Below the pieces are notes generated by a model, which had not been told where the DNA came from, did no database searches, and was given only the letters and a program-made list of their open reading frames with translations. A stretch of DNA of 64,000 nucleotides from Microbacterium sp. AG1240. Its GTDB lineage: Bacteria > Actinomycetota > Actinomycetes > Actinomycetales > Microbacteriaceae. The number at the start of each line of letters is the position of its first letter. The stretch's first letter is position 1. The position numbers and the translations under genes are program-made. The stretch covers positions 62,001 through 126,000 of the forward strand of contig NZ_RBXJ01000004.1 of the NCBI RefSeq assembly GCF_003635115.1, read 5' to 3'. Of the stretch, positions 31,686 to 41,066 are shown piece after piece.

Positions 31686-33098
31686 ATGATCTCCCTCACT
31701 CTCTCCCAGCTCGCCGACGCCGTCGCGGGCGACCTCCACCTCTTCGGCGACGACACGCCCGAGACGCTCGTCTCCGGCCCCGTCGACACCGACTCCCGAG
31801 CCATCGTGAGCGGCGGTGTCTTCGTCGCCAAGCCGGGCGAGCACACCGACGGCCATCACTTCGTCGACGCCGCCGTGGCCTCCGGTGCGGCGCTCGCGAT
31901 CGTCGAGCGCACGGTCGACGCGGCCGTGTCGCAGATCGTCGTGGCCGACGCGGTCGCCTCTCTCGCCGACCTCGCACGGTTCGTCGTCGCGCGCGTGCGC
32001 GAGCGCGGCAACCTCCGCATCGTCGGGATCACCGGCTCCAACGGCAAGACGACCACGAAGAACCTCCTCGCGCGCATCCTCGAGGACGACGGCGAGACGG
32101 TGTCGCCGCACGCCTCGTTCAACAACGAGGTCGGCGCTCCGCTGACCATGCTGCGGGTGACCGAGGACACCAGATACCTCGTGAGCGAGTTCGGCGCGAG
32201 CGGCCCCGGTGAGATCGCGCGGCTCGCCGGTCTCGTCACCCCCGACATCGGGGTCGTCCTGATGGTCGGCATGGCCCACGCGGGCGGCTTCGGCGGGATC
32301 GAGGCCACCTTCCAGGCGAAGTCCGAGCTCGTGCGGGCCGTGCGCGCCGGCGGCCTGGCGATCTTGAACGCCGACGATCCCCGGGTCGCCGCCATGGCCC
32401 CGATCGCCGCCGAGAGGGGCATCGACGTCCGCTGGTTCGGACGAGGCGAGACCGCCGAGGTGCGGGCCGTCGACGTCGAGGTCACCGCCACCGGCACGCG
32501 CGCCGAACTCGTCGTCGACGCAGAGCCGCTGACCCTGCACCTGCGCGTGCTCGGCGAGCATCACGTCATGAACGCCCTCGCCGCGCTGGCAGCGGCGACG
32601 GCGCTCGGCATCGACGCGGCGACCGCGGTCGCGCGCCTCGAGACGGTCGAGCTGGCCGAGCGGTGGCGCATGCAGCCTCTCGGCTCCGAGCGCGTGCGCA
32701 TCATCAACGACGCCTACAACGCCAGCCCCGACTCGATGGCGGCAGCCCTGCGCACCCTCGCGCAGATCACGGGTGCGCAGGAGCGCACCGTCGCCGTCCT
32801 CGGCGCGATGAGCGAGCTCGGCGAATACGCCGAGGAGGAGCACGACCGTGTCGGACTCCTCGCGGTGCGTCTCGGCATCCAGCGCATCGTCGTGATCGGC
32901 GCCGACGCGCGGCGGATGTTCCTCGAAGCCGTCGCCCAGGGCTCCTGGGACAGTGAGGCGGTGTTCTTCGCGACCGCCGATGAGGCCTACGACTACCTGG
33001 TGACCGAGCTGCGCGACGGAGACCGCGTGCTGGTGAAGTCCTCCAACTCCGCGGGGCTGCGCTTCCTCGGTGACCGGCTCGGGGAGTTCTTCGCATGA
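31686..33098 (+). CDS. murF: UDP-MurNAc-tripeptide:D-Ala-D-Ala ligase
   Basis: This ligase adds D-Ala-D-Ala to the UDP-MurNAc peptide in the cytosol. The 470 residues have a MurF-type N-domain (PVDTDSRAIVSGGVFVAKPG), the ATP loop GITGSNGKTTTKNLL, and the MurF hallmark IINDAYNASPDSM near the C-domain. That block, rather than the MurE DNPR motif, separates it from murE. The start is ATG, 20 bases after the ftsI stop, with no obvious ribosome site. No murE is found between ftsI and this gene. Confidence 0.93.
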   Translation: MISLTLSQLADAVAGDLHLFGDDTPETLVSGPVDTDSRAIVSGGVFVAKPGEHTDGHHFVDAAVASGAALAIVERTVDAAVSQIVVADAVASLADLARFVVARVRERGNLRIVGITGSNGKTTTKNLLARILEDDGETVSPHASFNNEVGAPLTMLRVTEDTRYLVSEFGASGPGEIARLAGLVTPDIGVVLMVGMAHAGGFGGIEATFQAKSELVRAVRAGGLAILNADDPRVAAMAPIAAERGIDVRWFGRGETAEVRAVDVEVTATGTRAELVVDAEPLTLHLRVLGEHHVMNALAALAAATALGIDAATAVARLETVELAERWRMQPLGSERVRIINDAYNASPDSMAAALRTLAQITGAQERTVAVLGAMSELGEYAEEEHDRVGLLAVRLGIQRIVVIGADARRMFLEAVAQGSWDSEAVFFATADEAYDYLVTELRDGDRVLVKSSNSAGLRFLGDRLGEFFA

Positions 33099-33162
33099 TC
33101 TCGTCATCCATGAAGACCGCGCACCTCGGGGCGCTCGGCGATCGTCTGGGAGAATCGTCCTC

Positions 33163-34266
33163 GTGAGATCACTCCTGACTGCAGCGGCGATCTCGCTGGC
33201 GTTCACTCTCTTCCTGACCCCGGCGTTCCTGCGCCTGTTCCGCGCGTGGGGATGGGGCCAGGTCATCCGCACCCCCGAGAACATCCACAACCCCTCGCAC
33301 GGGGCCAAGCGCGGCACCCCCACCATGGGCGGCACGATCTTCATCGCCGGCACGATCGTGGGGTACCTGGTCGGATCGTTCACCGGGAACAACCCGCCCA
33401 CGATCTCGGGCATCCTCGTGCTCTGGATGATGGTCGGTTTCGGAGCCGTCGGCTTCATCGACGACTACATGAAGCTGCGCCGACAGCGCAGCCTCGGTCT
33501 CGAGGGCTGGCCGAAGGTCATCGGCCAGGTGCTGGTCACCGTTCCGTTCGCGATCGTCGCGCTGAACCTCCCCAACTCCGTGGGGCAGACCCCCGCCTCG
33601 GCGTACATCTCCGTCTTCCGAGACGTTCCCGGCCTGTGGTTCATGGCGCTCGGCCCGATCATCGGCTGGCTGCTGTACCTCGCCTGGATCTCGCTCATCG
33701 GCGTCGCGTCGTCGAACTCGGTCAACGTCACCGACGGTCTCGACGGTCTCGCCGCGGGCTCGGGCATCTTCGTCGTCGGCGCCTACAGCCTCATCGCCTT
33801 CTGGCAGGTGCAGCAGGTCTGCACCAACGTGGCATCGGCGGTGCAGTCGGCCTGTTACGGAACGCGGGATCCGTTCGACCTCGCGATCATCTCGGCGTCG
33901 TTCGTCGGCGCCCTCGTCGGGTTCCTCTGGTGGAACGCGCCCAAGGCGAAGGTATTCATGGGCGACGTCGGGTCGATGGCCATCGGCGGCGTCGTCGCGG
34001 CCATGGCGATCCTGACCCGCACCGAACTGCTCCTGGTGCTCGTCGCGGGCGTCTACGTGATCGCCTCCGGCTCGGTCATCCTCCAGCGCGTCTACTTCAA
34101 GCTCACCCGCGGCAAGCGGTTGTTCCTCATGAGCCCGCTGCACCACCATCTCGAGATGCGCGGGTGGTCGGAGATCACGATCGTCGTGCGCATGTGGATC
34201 ATCGCGGGGCTCCTCGCCGTATCGGGCGTCGGCTTCTTCTACGTCGAATGGCTCACGCGCGCATGA
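33163..34266 (+). CDS. mraY: phospho-MurNAc-pentapeptide translocase
   Basis: This membrane enzyme transfers phospho-MurNAc-pentapeptide to undecaprenyl phosphate, making lipid I. The 367 residues form about ten membrane segments. Diagnostic stretches are GFIDDYMKLRRQRSLGL with the Asp pair, NSVNVTDGLDGLAAG, and SPLHHHLEMRGW with the His cluster. The start GTG (MRSLLTAAAISLAFTLF) is chosen over upstream possibilities because GGGAG lies about ten bases before it. The stop overlaps the murD ATG (ATGA). Confidence 0.95.
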   Translation: MRSLLTAAAISLAFTLFLTPAFLRLFRAWGWGQVIRTPENIHNPSHGAKRGTPTMGGTIFIAGTIVGYLVGSFTGNNPPTISGILVLWMMVGFGAVGFIDDYMKLRRQRSLGLEGWPKVIGQVLVTVPFAIVALNLPNSVGQTPASAYISVFRDVPGLWFMALGPIIGWLLYLAWISLIGVASSNSVNVTDGLDGLAAGSGIFVVGAYSLIAFWQVQQVCTNVASAVQSACYGTRDPFDLAIISASFVGALVGFLWWNAPKAKVFMGDVGSMAIGGVVAAMAILTRTELLLVLVAGVYVIASGSVILQRVYFKLTRGKRLFLMSPLHHHLEMRGWSEITIVVRMWIIAGLLAVSGVGFFYVEWLTRA

Positions 34267-35819
34267 ATTCGGCCCGACTCGATCCGCTCACCAGCTGGCA
34301 CGCCGACTGGCGGGGGCTCCGCGTCGCCGTGCTGGGCCTGTCGGTCACCGGCTTCTCGGTCGCCGACACCCTCGCCGAGCTCGGCGCCGACGTCCTCGTC
34401 GTGACCGAGTCGGCCGACGGCGAGTACGCGCGACTGCTCCCGGTGATCGGGGCGGGCCTGCACGTCGGTCCTCTCGACGCCGTACCCACCGAGCTCGTCG
34501 ACTTCGCTCCCGAGGTGGTCATCGCCTCACCCGGGTTCTCGCCGCAGCATCCGCTCGTCCTCTGGGCGCAGGAGTCGGGCGTGGCCCTCTGGGGCGACGT
34601 CGAGCTCGCGTGGCGCGTGCGTGACAAGGTCGTGCGCGCAGACGGCACGCCCGCTGACTGGGTGCTCGTCACCGGCACGAACGGCAAGACCACGACCACC
34701 CGACTCGCCGCGACCATGATGGTGCACGGCGGCCTGCGCGCGGCGCCGTGCGGCAACATCGGCGTACCGGTGCTCGACGCGGTGCGCGATCCGGCGGGCT
34801 TCGACGTGCTGGTGGTCGAGCTCTCCAGCCACCAGCTCTGGTACCTCGGTCTGCAGACGGGGCCCGAGCCCCTCTCCCCGCACGCCGCCGTCTGCCTGAA
34901 CCTCGCCGACGACCACCTCGAGTGGCACGGGTCGTTCGAGGCCTACCGCGACGCGAAGGCCGTCGTCTACGCGAACACGCGCGTCGCGTGCGTCTACAAC
35001 AAGGCGGATGCGGCGACGCGGGCGATGGTCGAAGACGCCGAGGTGGTCGAAGGCGCCCGAGCGATCGGTTTCGACCTGGGCGTGCCCGGACCGAGCGATC
35101 TCGGGCTGGTGGACGGGATCCTCGTCGATCGCGCCTTCCTGGAGGAGCGCGGGACGTCGGCGCTCGAGCTGACGACGGTCGCCGATCTCGCGGCGCGCGG
35201 CCTCGCCGCCCCCCACGTCGTCGCGAACATCCTGGCGGCATCGGCGCTGGCGCGTTCCGTCGGAGTGGAGCCTTCCTCGATCCGCGAGGCGCTCGAGGAG
35301 TTCGCCCTCGACCCGCACCGCATCCAGGTCGTGGCCGTCTCCGGCGGCATCACCTGGGTCGACGATTCCAAAGCCACCAACCCGCACGCGGCGGCCTCCT
35401 CGCTCGCGGCGTACCCCGGCGCCGTGTGGGTCGTGGGGGGCCTGCTCAAGGGCGTCGACATCGGCGGGCTGATCGCCTCTCGAGGATCCATCGCGAAGGC
35501 GGCGATCGTCATCGGGGTCGACCGCGGCGAGATCGTCGCGGCGTTCGCGCGACACGCCCCCGGGGTGCCGCTGTTCGAGGTCGACCACGCCGAGACTGAA
35601 GACGTCATGGCACGGGTCGTCGAACTGGCGGCGGGTGTCGCCGCGGACGGAGACGTCGTTCTCCTGGCTCCCGCGTCGGCATCGTTCGATCAATTCGACT
35701 CCTACGCAGACCGCGGCCGGCGCTTCGCCCGGGCCGTGAACGATCGGATCGACAACGGGAAGGCACCGCGTGACAGCGATCATCCCGCCGAGGACGCCCC
35801 CGAGCAGTCCGGCTCCTGA
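34263..35819 (+). CDS. murD: UDP-MurNAc-L-Ala:D-Glu ligase
   Basis: This ligase adds D-glutamate to UDP-MurNAc-L-Ala. The 518 residues carry the Rossmann N-domain (VAVLGLSVTGFSVADTL), the ATP loop VLVTGTNGKTTTTRLAA and the C-domain WVDDSKATNPHAA, the MurD form of the DSKATN motif. A C-terminal extension of a few dozen residues makes it slightly long. Its last 50 bases overlap the start of ftsW in another frame, an unusually deep overlap that couples the two. Confidence 0.95.
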   Translation: MNSARLDPLTSWHADWRGLRVAVLGLSVTGFSVADTLAELGADVLVVTESADGEYARLLPVIGAGLHVGPLDAVPTELVDFAPEVVIASPGFSPQHPLVLWAQESGVALWGDVELAWRVRDKVVRADGTPADWVLVTGTNGKTTTTRLAATMMVHGGLRAAPCGNIGVPVLDAVRDPAGFDVLVVELSSHQLWYLGLQTGPEPLSPHAAVCLNLADDHLEWHGSFEAYRDAKAVVYANTRVACVYNKADAATRAMVEDAEVVEGARAIGFDLGVPGPSDLGLVDGILVDRAFLEERGTSALELTTVADLAARGLAAPHVVANILAASALARSVGVEPSSIREALEEFALDPHRIQVVAVSGGITWVDDSKATNPHAAASSLAAYPGAVWVVGGLLKGVDIGGLIASRGSIAKAAIVIGVDRGEIVAAFARHAPGVPLFEVDHAETEDVMARVVELAAGVAADGDVVLLAPASASFDQFDSYADRGRRFARAVNDRIDNGKAPRDSDHPAEDAPEQSGS

Positions 35820-36975
35820 TCCGGCCGGACGACGCGGACTCTCCGCCCGGGTCTCGCTCGGCAAGGTGTTCGCCCCCGTCCCGAGCGAGTTCCTCCTCAT
35901 CGCCTCCACGGCGCTCCTGCTCACCGGCTTCGGGCTGGTCATGGTGCTGTCGGCGACATCCGCGCTCAACGGCGGCACCGACCCCTACGACCACGTCATC
36001 AAGCAGGGCATCTTCGCGGTGCTGGGCATCCCGCTCATGTTCGTCGCGAGCCGCATGCCGGTGAGCTTCTGGCGCAAGATCGCGTGGGTCGCTCTGATCG
36101 GTGCGACCGCCTTCCAACTCCTGGTCTTCGTGCCCGGTCTCGGCGTCAACGCCAACGGAAACCGCAACTGGGTGCAGATCCTCGGTTTCCAGTTCCAGCC
36201 CGCGGAGTTCCTGAAGCTCGCCCTCGCCCTCTGGATGGGCGCCGTTCTGTACCGCAAGCGCACGCTGCTCACGTCGTGGGGTCACGTCTTCATCCCCGTC
36301 GTCCCGGTCGCGATGATGGTCATCGCCACCGTGCTCGCGGGGCAGGACCTCGGCACCGCGATGATCCTGGTGCTGCTCGCCCTGGCCGCGCTCTTCTTCG
36401 CGGGGGTGCGCCTGCGCATCTTCATCCTCCCGGCGATCGCGGCGGTGGTCGTGGTCGGTGCGATGGCGGTGACCAACCCGAACCGTCTCGCCCGCATCAT
36501 GAGCTTCCTCAACGCCGGCACGCTCGACTGCTACTACGACGACTGCTACCAGGCGCTCCACGGCGTCTGGGGTCTCGCGGGCGGCGGAGTGTTCGGTCTC
36601 GGGCTCGGCAATTCGCGGGAGAAGTACGACTGGCTCCCCGCGGCGGCGAACGACTACATCTTCGCGATCGTGGGGGAGGAGCTCGGCCTCATCGGCTGCG
36701 CTGTCGTCCTCGCCCTGTTCGCCCTCTTCGCCGTGGGCGCCTTCCACATCATCCGCAAGACCGACGACCCCTTCGTGCGCATCGTCGCGGGCGCCATCAC
36801 GATCTGGGTCGTCGGCCAGGCACTGATCAACATCGGCGTCGTTCTGCGGGTGTTCCCCGTCCTCGGTGTGCCGTTGCCCTTCATGTCGCAGGGAGGCACC
36901 TCGCTGCTGTCGGTGCTGCTCGCGTGCGGTGTGCTGCTGTCGTTCGCGCGCTCGCTCCCGGTGAGGGCCCGCTGA
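35770..36975 (+). CDS. ftsW: SEDS glycosyltransferase FtsW
   Basis: This polymerises lipid II at the septum together with FtsI. The 401 residues have ten membrane segments after a ~45-residue cytosolic arm. SEDS signatures include NRNWVQILGFQFQPAEFLKL (with the key acidic residue of the fourth loop region) and the C-terminal PFMSQGGTSLLSVLLACGVL. GTG at 35770 lies inside murD. The product works with FtsI, encoded upstream. Confidence 0.93.
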   Translation: MTAIIPPRTPPSSPAPDPAGRRGLSARVSLGKVFAPVPSEFLLIASTALLLTGFGLVMVLSATSALNGGTDPYDHVIKQGIFAVLGIPLMFVASRMPVSFWRKIAWVALIGATAFQLLVFVPGLGVNANGNRNWVQILGFQFQPAEFLKLALALWMGAVLYRKRTLLTSWGHVFIPVVPVAMMVIATVLAGQDLGTAMILVLLALAALFFAGVRLRIFILPAIAAVVVVGAMAVTNPNRLARIMSFLNAGTLDCYYDDCYQALHGVWGLAGGGVFGLGLGNSREKYDWLPAAANDYIFAIVGEELGLIGCAVVLALFALFAVGAFHIIRKTDDPFVRIVAGAITIWVVGQALINIGVVLRVFPVLGVPLPFMSQGGTSLLSVLLACGVLLSFARSLPVRAR

Positions 36976-37003
36976 CGCACCCGTCGGTTCCGGCCGCGCC
37001 CGT

Positions 37004-37009
37004 TAGGGT
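37004..37009 (+). promoter_or_regulatory. -10 hexamer of leaderless murG promoter
   Basis: TAGGGT ends six bases before the murG GTG. It is an internal promoter within the cell-wall cluster. Confidence 0.5.
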
Positions 37010-37015
37010 CGATAG

Positions 37016-38089
37016 GTGACGACGTACCTTCTCGCCGGCGGTGGCACCGCCGGTCATGTCAACCCGCTGCTCGCCGTCGCCGACGGGCTCCGCGCGCGTG
37101 ATCCCGAGGCTGTCGTGCGGGTGCTCGGCACGAAGGAGGGGCTGGAGGCGCGTCTCGTCCCCCAGCGCGGCTACGAGCTGCTGGTCGTCGACAAGGTCCC
37201 CTTCCCGAGGCGAGTGGATGCTGCGGCCGCGGCCTTCCCGAATCGGTTCCGGCGAGCGATCGCCCAGGTGCGTCGACACATCGTCGACCACGGCGTCGAC
37301 GTCGTCGTCGGGTTCGGCGGCTATGCCTCGGCACCGGCCTACATCGCCGCCCGCCGCGCAGGGATCCCGTTCGTCGTGCACGAGGCCAACGCCAAGCCCG
37401 GTCTGGCGAACGTGCTCGGAGCCCGCGCGGCCGCCGAAGTGGGCGTCGCCTTCGACGGAACGCCGCTGCGCCGATCCACGGTGGTCGGCATGCCGTTGCG
37501 CCGCGAGATCGTGGACCTCGACCGCGCGGCCCTGCGCGCGGAGGCCGCCGCTCATTTCGGGCTCGATCCCGAACGTCCCACGCTGCTGGTCTTCGGAGGG
37601 TCGCTCGGCGCCCTGCGGCTGAACGAGGCGTTCGGCGGTGCGTGGCGCGACGTGCTCGACGCCGGATGGCAGCTCCTGCACGTCACGGGCGAACGGTCCG
37701 AGCTGCCCGATCCGGGTGTCGACGGATACGCGTTGCGTCGCTACATCGACCGGATGGACCTGGCCTTCGCGATCGCCGATCTGATCGTCTCGCGCTCGGG
37801 CGCGGCGACGGTCAGCGAGATCAGCGCTCTGGCAATCCCCGCCGTCTACGTGCCGTACGCGGTCGGCAACGGCGAGCAGAGCCTGAACGCCGCCTCCGCC
37901 GTCCGAGCCGGCGCCGCCTTCGTCATCCCCGACGTCGAATTCACCCCCGAGCGCGTGCGCGCCGAGGTCGTGCCGCTCCTGGCCGACAGCGCCCGCATCG
38001 CCGCGATGCGGGACGCCGCCGCATCCGTCGGCACGCGCACCGGAACCGAGAACGTCATCGCCCTGATCGACCGCGCGCTCGCGCGCTGA
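37016..38089 (+). CDS. murG: lipid II synthase (GlcNAc transferase)
   Basis: This peripheral membrane glycosyltransferase adds GlcNAc to lipid I. In 357 residues it shows the N-terminal GGGTAGHVNPLLAVAD loop, VVGFGGYASAPAYIAA, VVHEANAKPGLANV and the C-terminal donor-binding region ISRSGAATVSEI-like segment (VSRSGAATVSEISAL). The GTG is six bases after TAGGGT, so murG and later genes may be transcribed independently of ftsW. The next gene, seven bases on, runs in the opposite direction. Confidence 0.95.
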   Translation: MTTYLLAGGGTAGHVNPLLAVADGLRARDPEAVVRVLGTKEGLEARLVPQRGYELLVVDKVPFPRRVDAAAAAFPNRFRRAIAQVRRHIVDHGVDVVVGFGGYASAPAYIAARRAGIPFVVHEANAKPGLANVLGARAAAEVGVAFDGTPLRRSTVVGMPLRREIVDLDRAALRAEAAAHFGLDPERPTLLVFGGSLGALRLNEAFGGAWRDVLDAGWQLLHVTGERSELPDPGVDGYALRRYIDRMDLAFAIADLIVSRSGAATVSEISALAIPAVYVPYAVGNGEQSLNAASAVRAGAAFVIPDVEFTPERVRAEVVPLLADSARIAAMRDAAASVGTRTGTENVIALIDRALAR

Positions 38090-38096
38090 CGCGGGG

Positions 38097-38450
38097 TCAC
38101 GCCTTCAGCGCCGAGGCCGCCAGGGCGAGGGCATCGGCGGTGTCGATCCGCAGGGTGCGCATCTGGTCGGCGAACACGGCTGCGGCCCGCTGAGCCTGCT
38201 CGCGGGCCGGATCGTCGGAGAACGACACGTAGGTGCCGTTTCGTCCTCGGGTCTCGACGATTCCGGATGCCTCGAGTTCGCGATACGCGCGGGCGACCGT
38301 GCCGGGGGCGACCCCGATGTCTTCCGCGAGGCGACGCACGGTGGGCAGTCGGTGCCCCGCAGCGAGGACACCCGTCGACACGGCCGCGACGATCCCGGCG
38401 CGCAGCTGCTCGTACGGAGGGACGGAGGAGGCGGGGTCGATGTCGATCAC
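38097..38450 (-). CDS. GntR-family regulator (YtrA-like)
   Basis: The gene encodes 117 residues. A standard GntR winged helix (PPYEQLRAGIVAAVSTGVLA, LPTVRRLAEDIGVAPGTVAR, AYRELEASGIVETRGRNGTY) is followed by a short ~40-residue helical dimer domain, as in the YtrA subfamily. Members usually control an adjacent ABC transporter, but none is here. Instead it stands alone on the minus strand between murG and murC, dividing the dcw cluster; its promoter region is shared with murC, so it may regulate murC, but this is inference. Confidence 0.85.
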   Translation of the reverse strand: MIDIDPASSVPPYEQLRAGIVAAVSTGVLAAGHRLPTVRRLAEDIGVAPGTVARAYRELEASGIVETRGRNGTYVSFSDDPAREQAQRAAAVFADQMRTLRIDTADALALAASALKA

Positions 38451-38535
38451 GCCTTCGATTGTGCGGTGTTCTCGCCCGATGCGCGACGCGCCCGTCGTCC
38501 CGCGTGCCGCCGGTCCCCTCCCAGGAGCCCCGACT

Positions 38536-38541
38536 TAGGAT
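38536..38541 (+). promoter_or_regulatory. candidate murC -10
   Basis: TAGGAT lies nine bases before the murC ATG, allowing a leader of only about three bases. It is needed because the GntR gene interrupts the operon. Confidence 0.45.
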
Positions 38542-38550
38542 TGACGCGCC

Positions 38551-39963
38551 ATGATCAGACCCGACCTCAGCCTGCCCATCCCCGAGAACATCGAGGCGGC
38601 CCACTTCATCGGGATCGGTGGTTCCGGCATGTCGGGTCTCGCCCGGATGTTCCTCGCCCGCGGCATCCGCGTCTCGGGATCCGATCGCGCCGACAGCCCG
38701 GGCCTGCGCGAACTCGCCGCCCTCGGCGCCACGGTCTTCGTCGGCCATGATGCGGCGCACCTGGGCGATGCCGACACCGTCGTCCACACCGGCGCGATCT
38801 GGCCGGAGAACCCCGAGTTCGTCACCGCCAAGGCACGCGGCCTCGCCGTGATCCATCGCTCCCAGGCGCTGCACTGGCTGATCGGGGGCCGCCGACTCGT
38901 CTCGGTCGCCGGCGCTCACGGCAAGACCACCTCGACGGGGATGCTCGTCACCGCTCTGCGCTCTCTCGACGCCGACCCGACGTTCGTGAACGGCGGCGTC
39001 ATTGCCGACCTGGGCGTCTCCAGCGGCACCGGCTCGGACGAGCTCTTCGTCATCGAGGCCGACGAGTCCGACGGCACGTTCGAGCTGTACGGCACATCCA
39101 TCGCGCTCATCACGAACGTCGATCCCGACCACCTCGACCACTACGGCTCCGACGACGCGTTCTACGCCGCGTTCGCGCGGTTCGCCGACGGTGCCAGCGA
39201 GGGCGTCGTGATCTCCGCCGACGACACCGGTGCGCGTCGGGTGCGCGAGGCGATGCGGCATCCGCGCGTGCTGACCTTCGGCGAATCGGATGCGGCCGAC
39301 CTCCGCGTGGCCGACATCCGCACCGTCGGACCGGTGCGCTTCACCGTGACCCACGAGGGCCGTACCGTCGACGCGTCGCTGCGCGTCCCGGGTGCGCACA
39401 ACGCCATCAACGCCGCCGGTGCGGTCGGCGTGCTGCTGCAGCTGGGGTTCGAGCTCGAGCCCGCCGTCCGGGCGGTCGAAGGGTTCGGCGGCACCGCGCG
39501 GCGTTTCGAACTGCACGGCGTCGAACGCGGGGTAAGCGTCTACGACGACTACGCCCACCACCCGACCGAAGTGGCCGCCGCACTGTCGGCTGCGCGCACG
39601 GTCGTCGGCGAGGGGCGCATCATCGCCCTCCACCAGCCGCACACCTACTCGCGCACGGCGGCCATGTACCGCGAATTCGCGAGGGTGCTCGAGTCGCACG
39701 CCGACCACACCGTCGTGCTCGACGTCTACGGCGCGCGCGAAGATCCGATCCCCGGGGTGACCGGCGAACTCGTCAGCGACGCGTTCGCCGATCCGTCGCA
39801 CGTGCACTTCGTGGCCGACTGGCAGGACGCCGCCGACTACGCCGCCGCGACGGCGCGTGCGGGCGACTACATCGTGACGCTGGGATGCGGCGACGTGAAC
39901 CTCATCATTCCGCAGGTGGTGGAGGCGCTCGGCCGGATCGAGCCCGCTGACGGCGGGAGCTGA
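38551..39963 (+). CDS. murC: UDP-MurNAc:L-alanine ligase
   Basis: This ligase adds the first stem amino acid (Ala, or Gly in cell walls of the B type) to UDP-MurNAc. The 470 residues include the N-domain [20 protein letters not shown], the ATP loop [23 protein letters not shown] and [15 protein letters not shown], which is diagnostic for MurC. The amino acid it uses cannot be read from these motifs. It is the first gene of the second half of the cluster and ends six bases before ftsQ. Confidence 0.95.
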   Translation: MIRPDLSLPIPENIEAAHFIGIGGSGMSGLARMFLARGIRVSGSDRADSPGLRELAALGATVFVGHDAAHLGDADTVVHTGAIWPENPEFVTAKARGLAVIHRSQALHWLIGGRRLVSVAGAHGKTTSTGMLVTALRSLDADPTFVNGGVIADLGVSSGTGSDELFVIEADESDGTFELYGTSIALITNVDPDHLDHYGSDDAFYAAFARFADGASEGVVISADDTGARRVREAMRHPRVLTFGESDAADLRVADIRTVGPVRFTVTHEGRTVDASLRVPGAHNAINAAGAVGVLLQLGFELEPAVRAVEGFGGTARRFELHGVERGVSVYDDYAHHPTEVAAALSAARTVVGEGRIIALHQPHTYSRTAAMYREFARVLESHADHTVVLDVYGAREDPIPGVTGELVSDAFADPSHVHFVADWQDAADYAAATARAGDYIVTLGCGDVNLIIPQVVEALGRIEPADGGS

Positions 39964-39969
39964 CCCAGG

Positions 39970-40908
39970 GTGCGCCGGCCGACCCCGCTGCCCCCACCGC
40001 CCGAGCCGCGCCCGCCCGCGCCGCGCGAGCCGTCCGTCGTCGACCCCGAGGACGACACCACCCCGGTGCTCCCGTTCGAGGCCGAGCGCCGACGCCCGGC
40101 ACCGATCGGGGACTTGGCCGCCGCGCCCTCGGCCGAGGCGGCCGACCTCGGTGTGCGCGACGTGTGGCGCGCCGCTCGCGCCCGCCGTCGCGCGCTGCGT
40201 GCCGAGGTGCGGCGATTCACCGTGCGCCAGCGCCGTCGACGCATGGTCTGGCTGGGCGTGCTCGGAGCGTTCGTGGTGCTCGTGGCGGGCAGCTTCGGCG
40301 TCGCGTACAGCCCCCTGTTCGCCGTGCAGCGGATCGAGGTCATCGGCACCGCGCAGCTCGACCCCGCGGCCGTCGCCGCCGCCCTCGACGATCAGGTCGG
40401 CACGCCGCTCCCGCTGATCGACGACAGCGAGATCAAGGCCGCCCTGGTGACGTTCCCGCTCGTCGAGTCGTACAGCCTCGAGGCCCGCCCGCCGAACGAC
40501 CTGGTGGTGCGCATCGTCGAGCGTCAGCCTGTCGGCGTGGTGCAGTCGAGCGCGGGCTTCACGGTCGTCGACGCGGCCGGCGTCGCGCTCTCGACGAGCC
40601 CTGAGGCGCCCGTGGGGCTCCCGGCGTTCGACATCACCGGTGGCACGGGCTCCGACGCGTTCCGTGCCGCGGGCCAGGTGATCCGTACGCTGCCCGACAG
40701 CATCCGCGCGCAGGTGACCGCCGTGACCGCCTCGACGCCCGACGACGTCTCGTTCGTGCTCGGTGCGACGAACACCCGGGTGGTGTGGGGGAGTGCGGAG
40801 CAGTCGGCTCTCAAAGCCGAGACGCTCCTGAAGGTCATGATCAACCGACCGCCCGACGGCGTGCGCAGCTACGACGTGTCGTCGCCCGAGGCCGTCGTCG
40901 TCAGCTGA
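39970..40908 (+). CDS. ftsQ: division protein FtsQ
   Basis: The gene encodes 312 residues. A long Pro- and Arg-rich cytosolic arm (~95 residues) leads to one membrane segment (MVWLGVLGAFVVLVAGSFGV). A POTRA domain follows (FAVQRIEVIGTAQLDPAAVA), then the beta domain (SYSLEARPPNDLVVRIVERQ, and on to the C-terminus). This is the normal FtsQ plan: it recruits FtsB/FtsL and FtsI to the septum. It starts with GTG close behind murC. The long disordered arm is typical of actinobacteria. Confidence 0.9.
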   Translation: MRRPTPLPPPPEPRPPAPREPSVVDPEDDTTPVLPFEAERRRPAPIGDLAAAPSAEAADLGVRDVWRAARARRRALRAEVRRFTVRQRRRRMVWLGVLGAFVVLVAGSFGVAYSPLFAVQRIEVIGTAQLDPAAVAAALDDQVGTPLPLIDDSEIKAALVTFPLVESYSLEARPPNDLVVRIVERQPVGVVQSSAGFTVVDAAGVALSTSPEAPVGLPAFDITGGTGSDAFRAAGQVIRTLPDSIRAQVTAVTASTPDDVSFVLGATNTRVVWGSAEQSALKAETLLKVMINRPPDGVRSYDVSSPEAVVVS

Positions 40909-40940
40909 TCGATCCGTTCGACGGAATTTGTCGCGACACG

Positions 40941-40964
40941 CCCGCCGCCTGGCGGCACGGCGGG
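40941..40964 (+). terminator. hairpin between ftsQ and ftsZ
   Basis: A 7-bp stem (40941-40947 with 40958-40964) with a 10-base loop has no T-run. It could attenuate read-through into ftsZ. Confidence 0.35.
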
Positions 40965-41014
40965 GAGGCGCGGCTTACCTTCGGAATCAGGAATTGCATA
41001 CCGGGCAATTCTTT

Positions 41015-41039
41015 AACCCTTTAGCTGAGGTTGAGGGTT
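41015..41039 (+). promoter_or_regulatory. ftsZ leader inverted repeat
   Basis: AACCCT (41015-41020) pairs with AGGGTT (41034-41039) about 30 bases before the ftsZ ATG. The block is AT-richer than its surroundings and is probably a regulatory site or leader hairpin. Confidence 0.4.
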
Positions 41040-41066
41040 TCGGGGTTCGATACAACGGAGGCCGGC

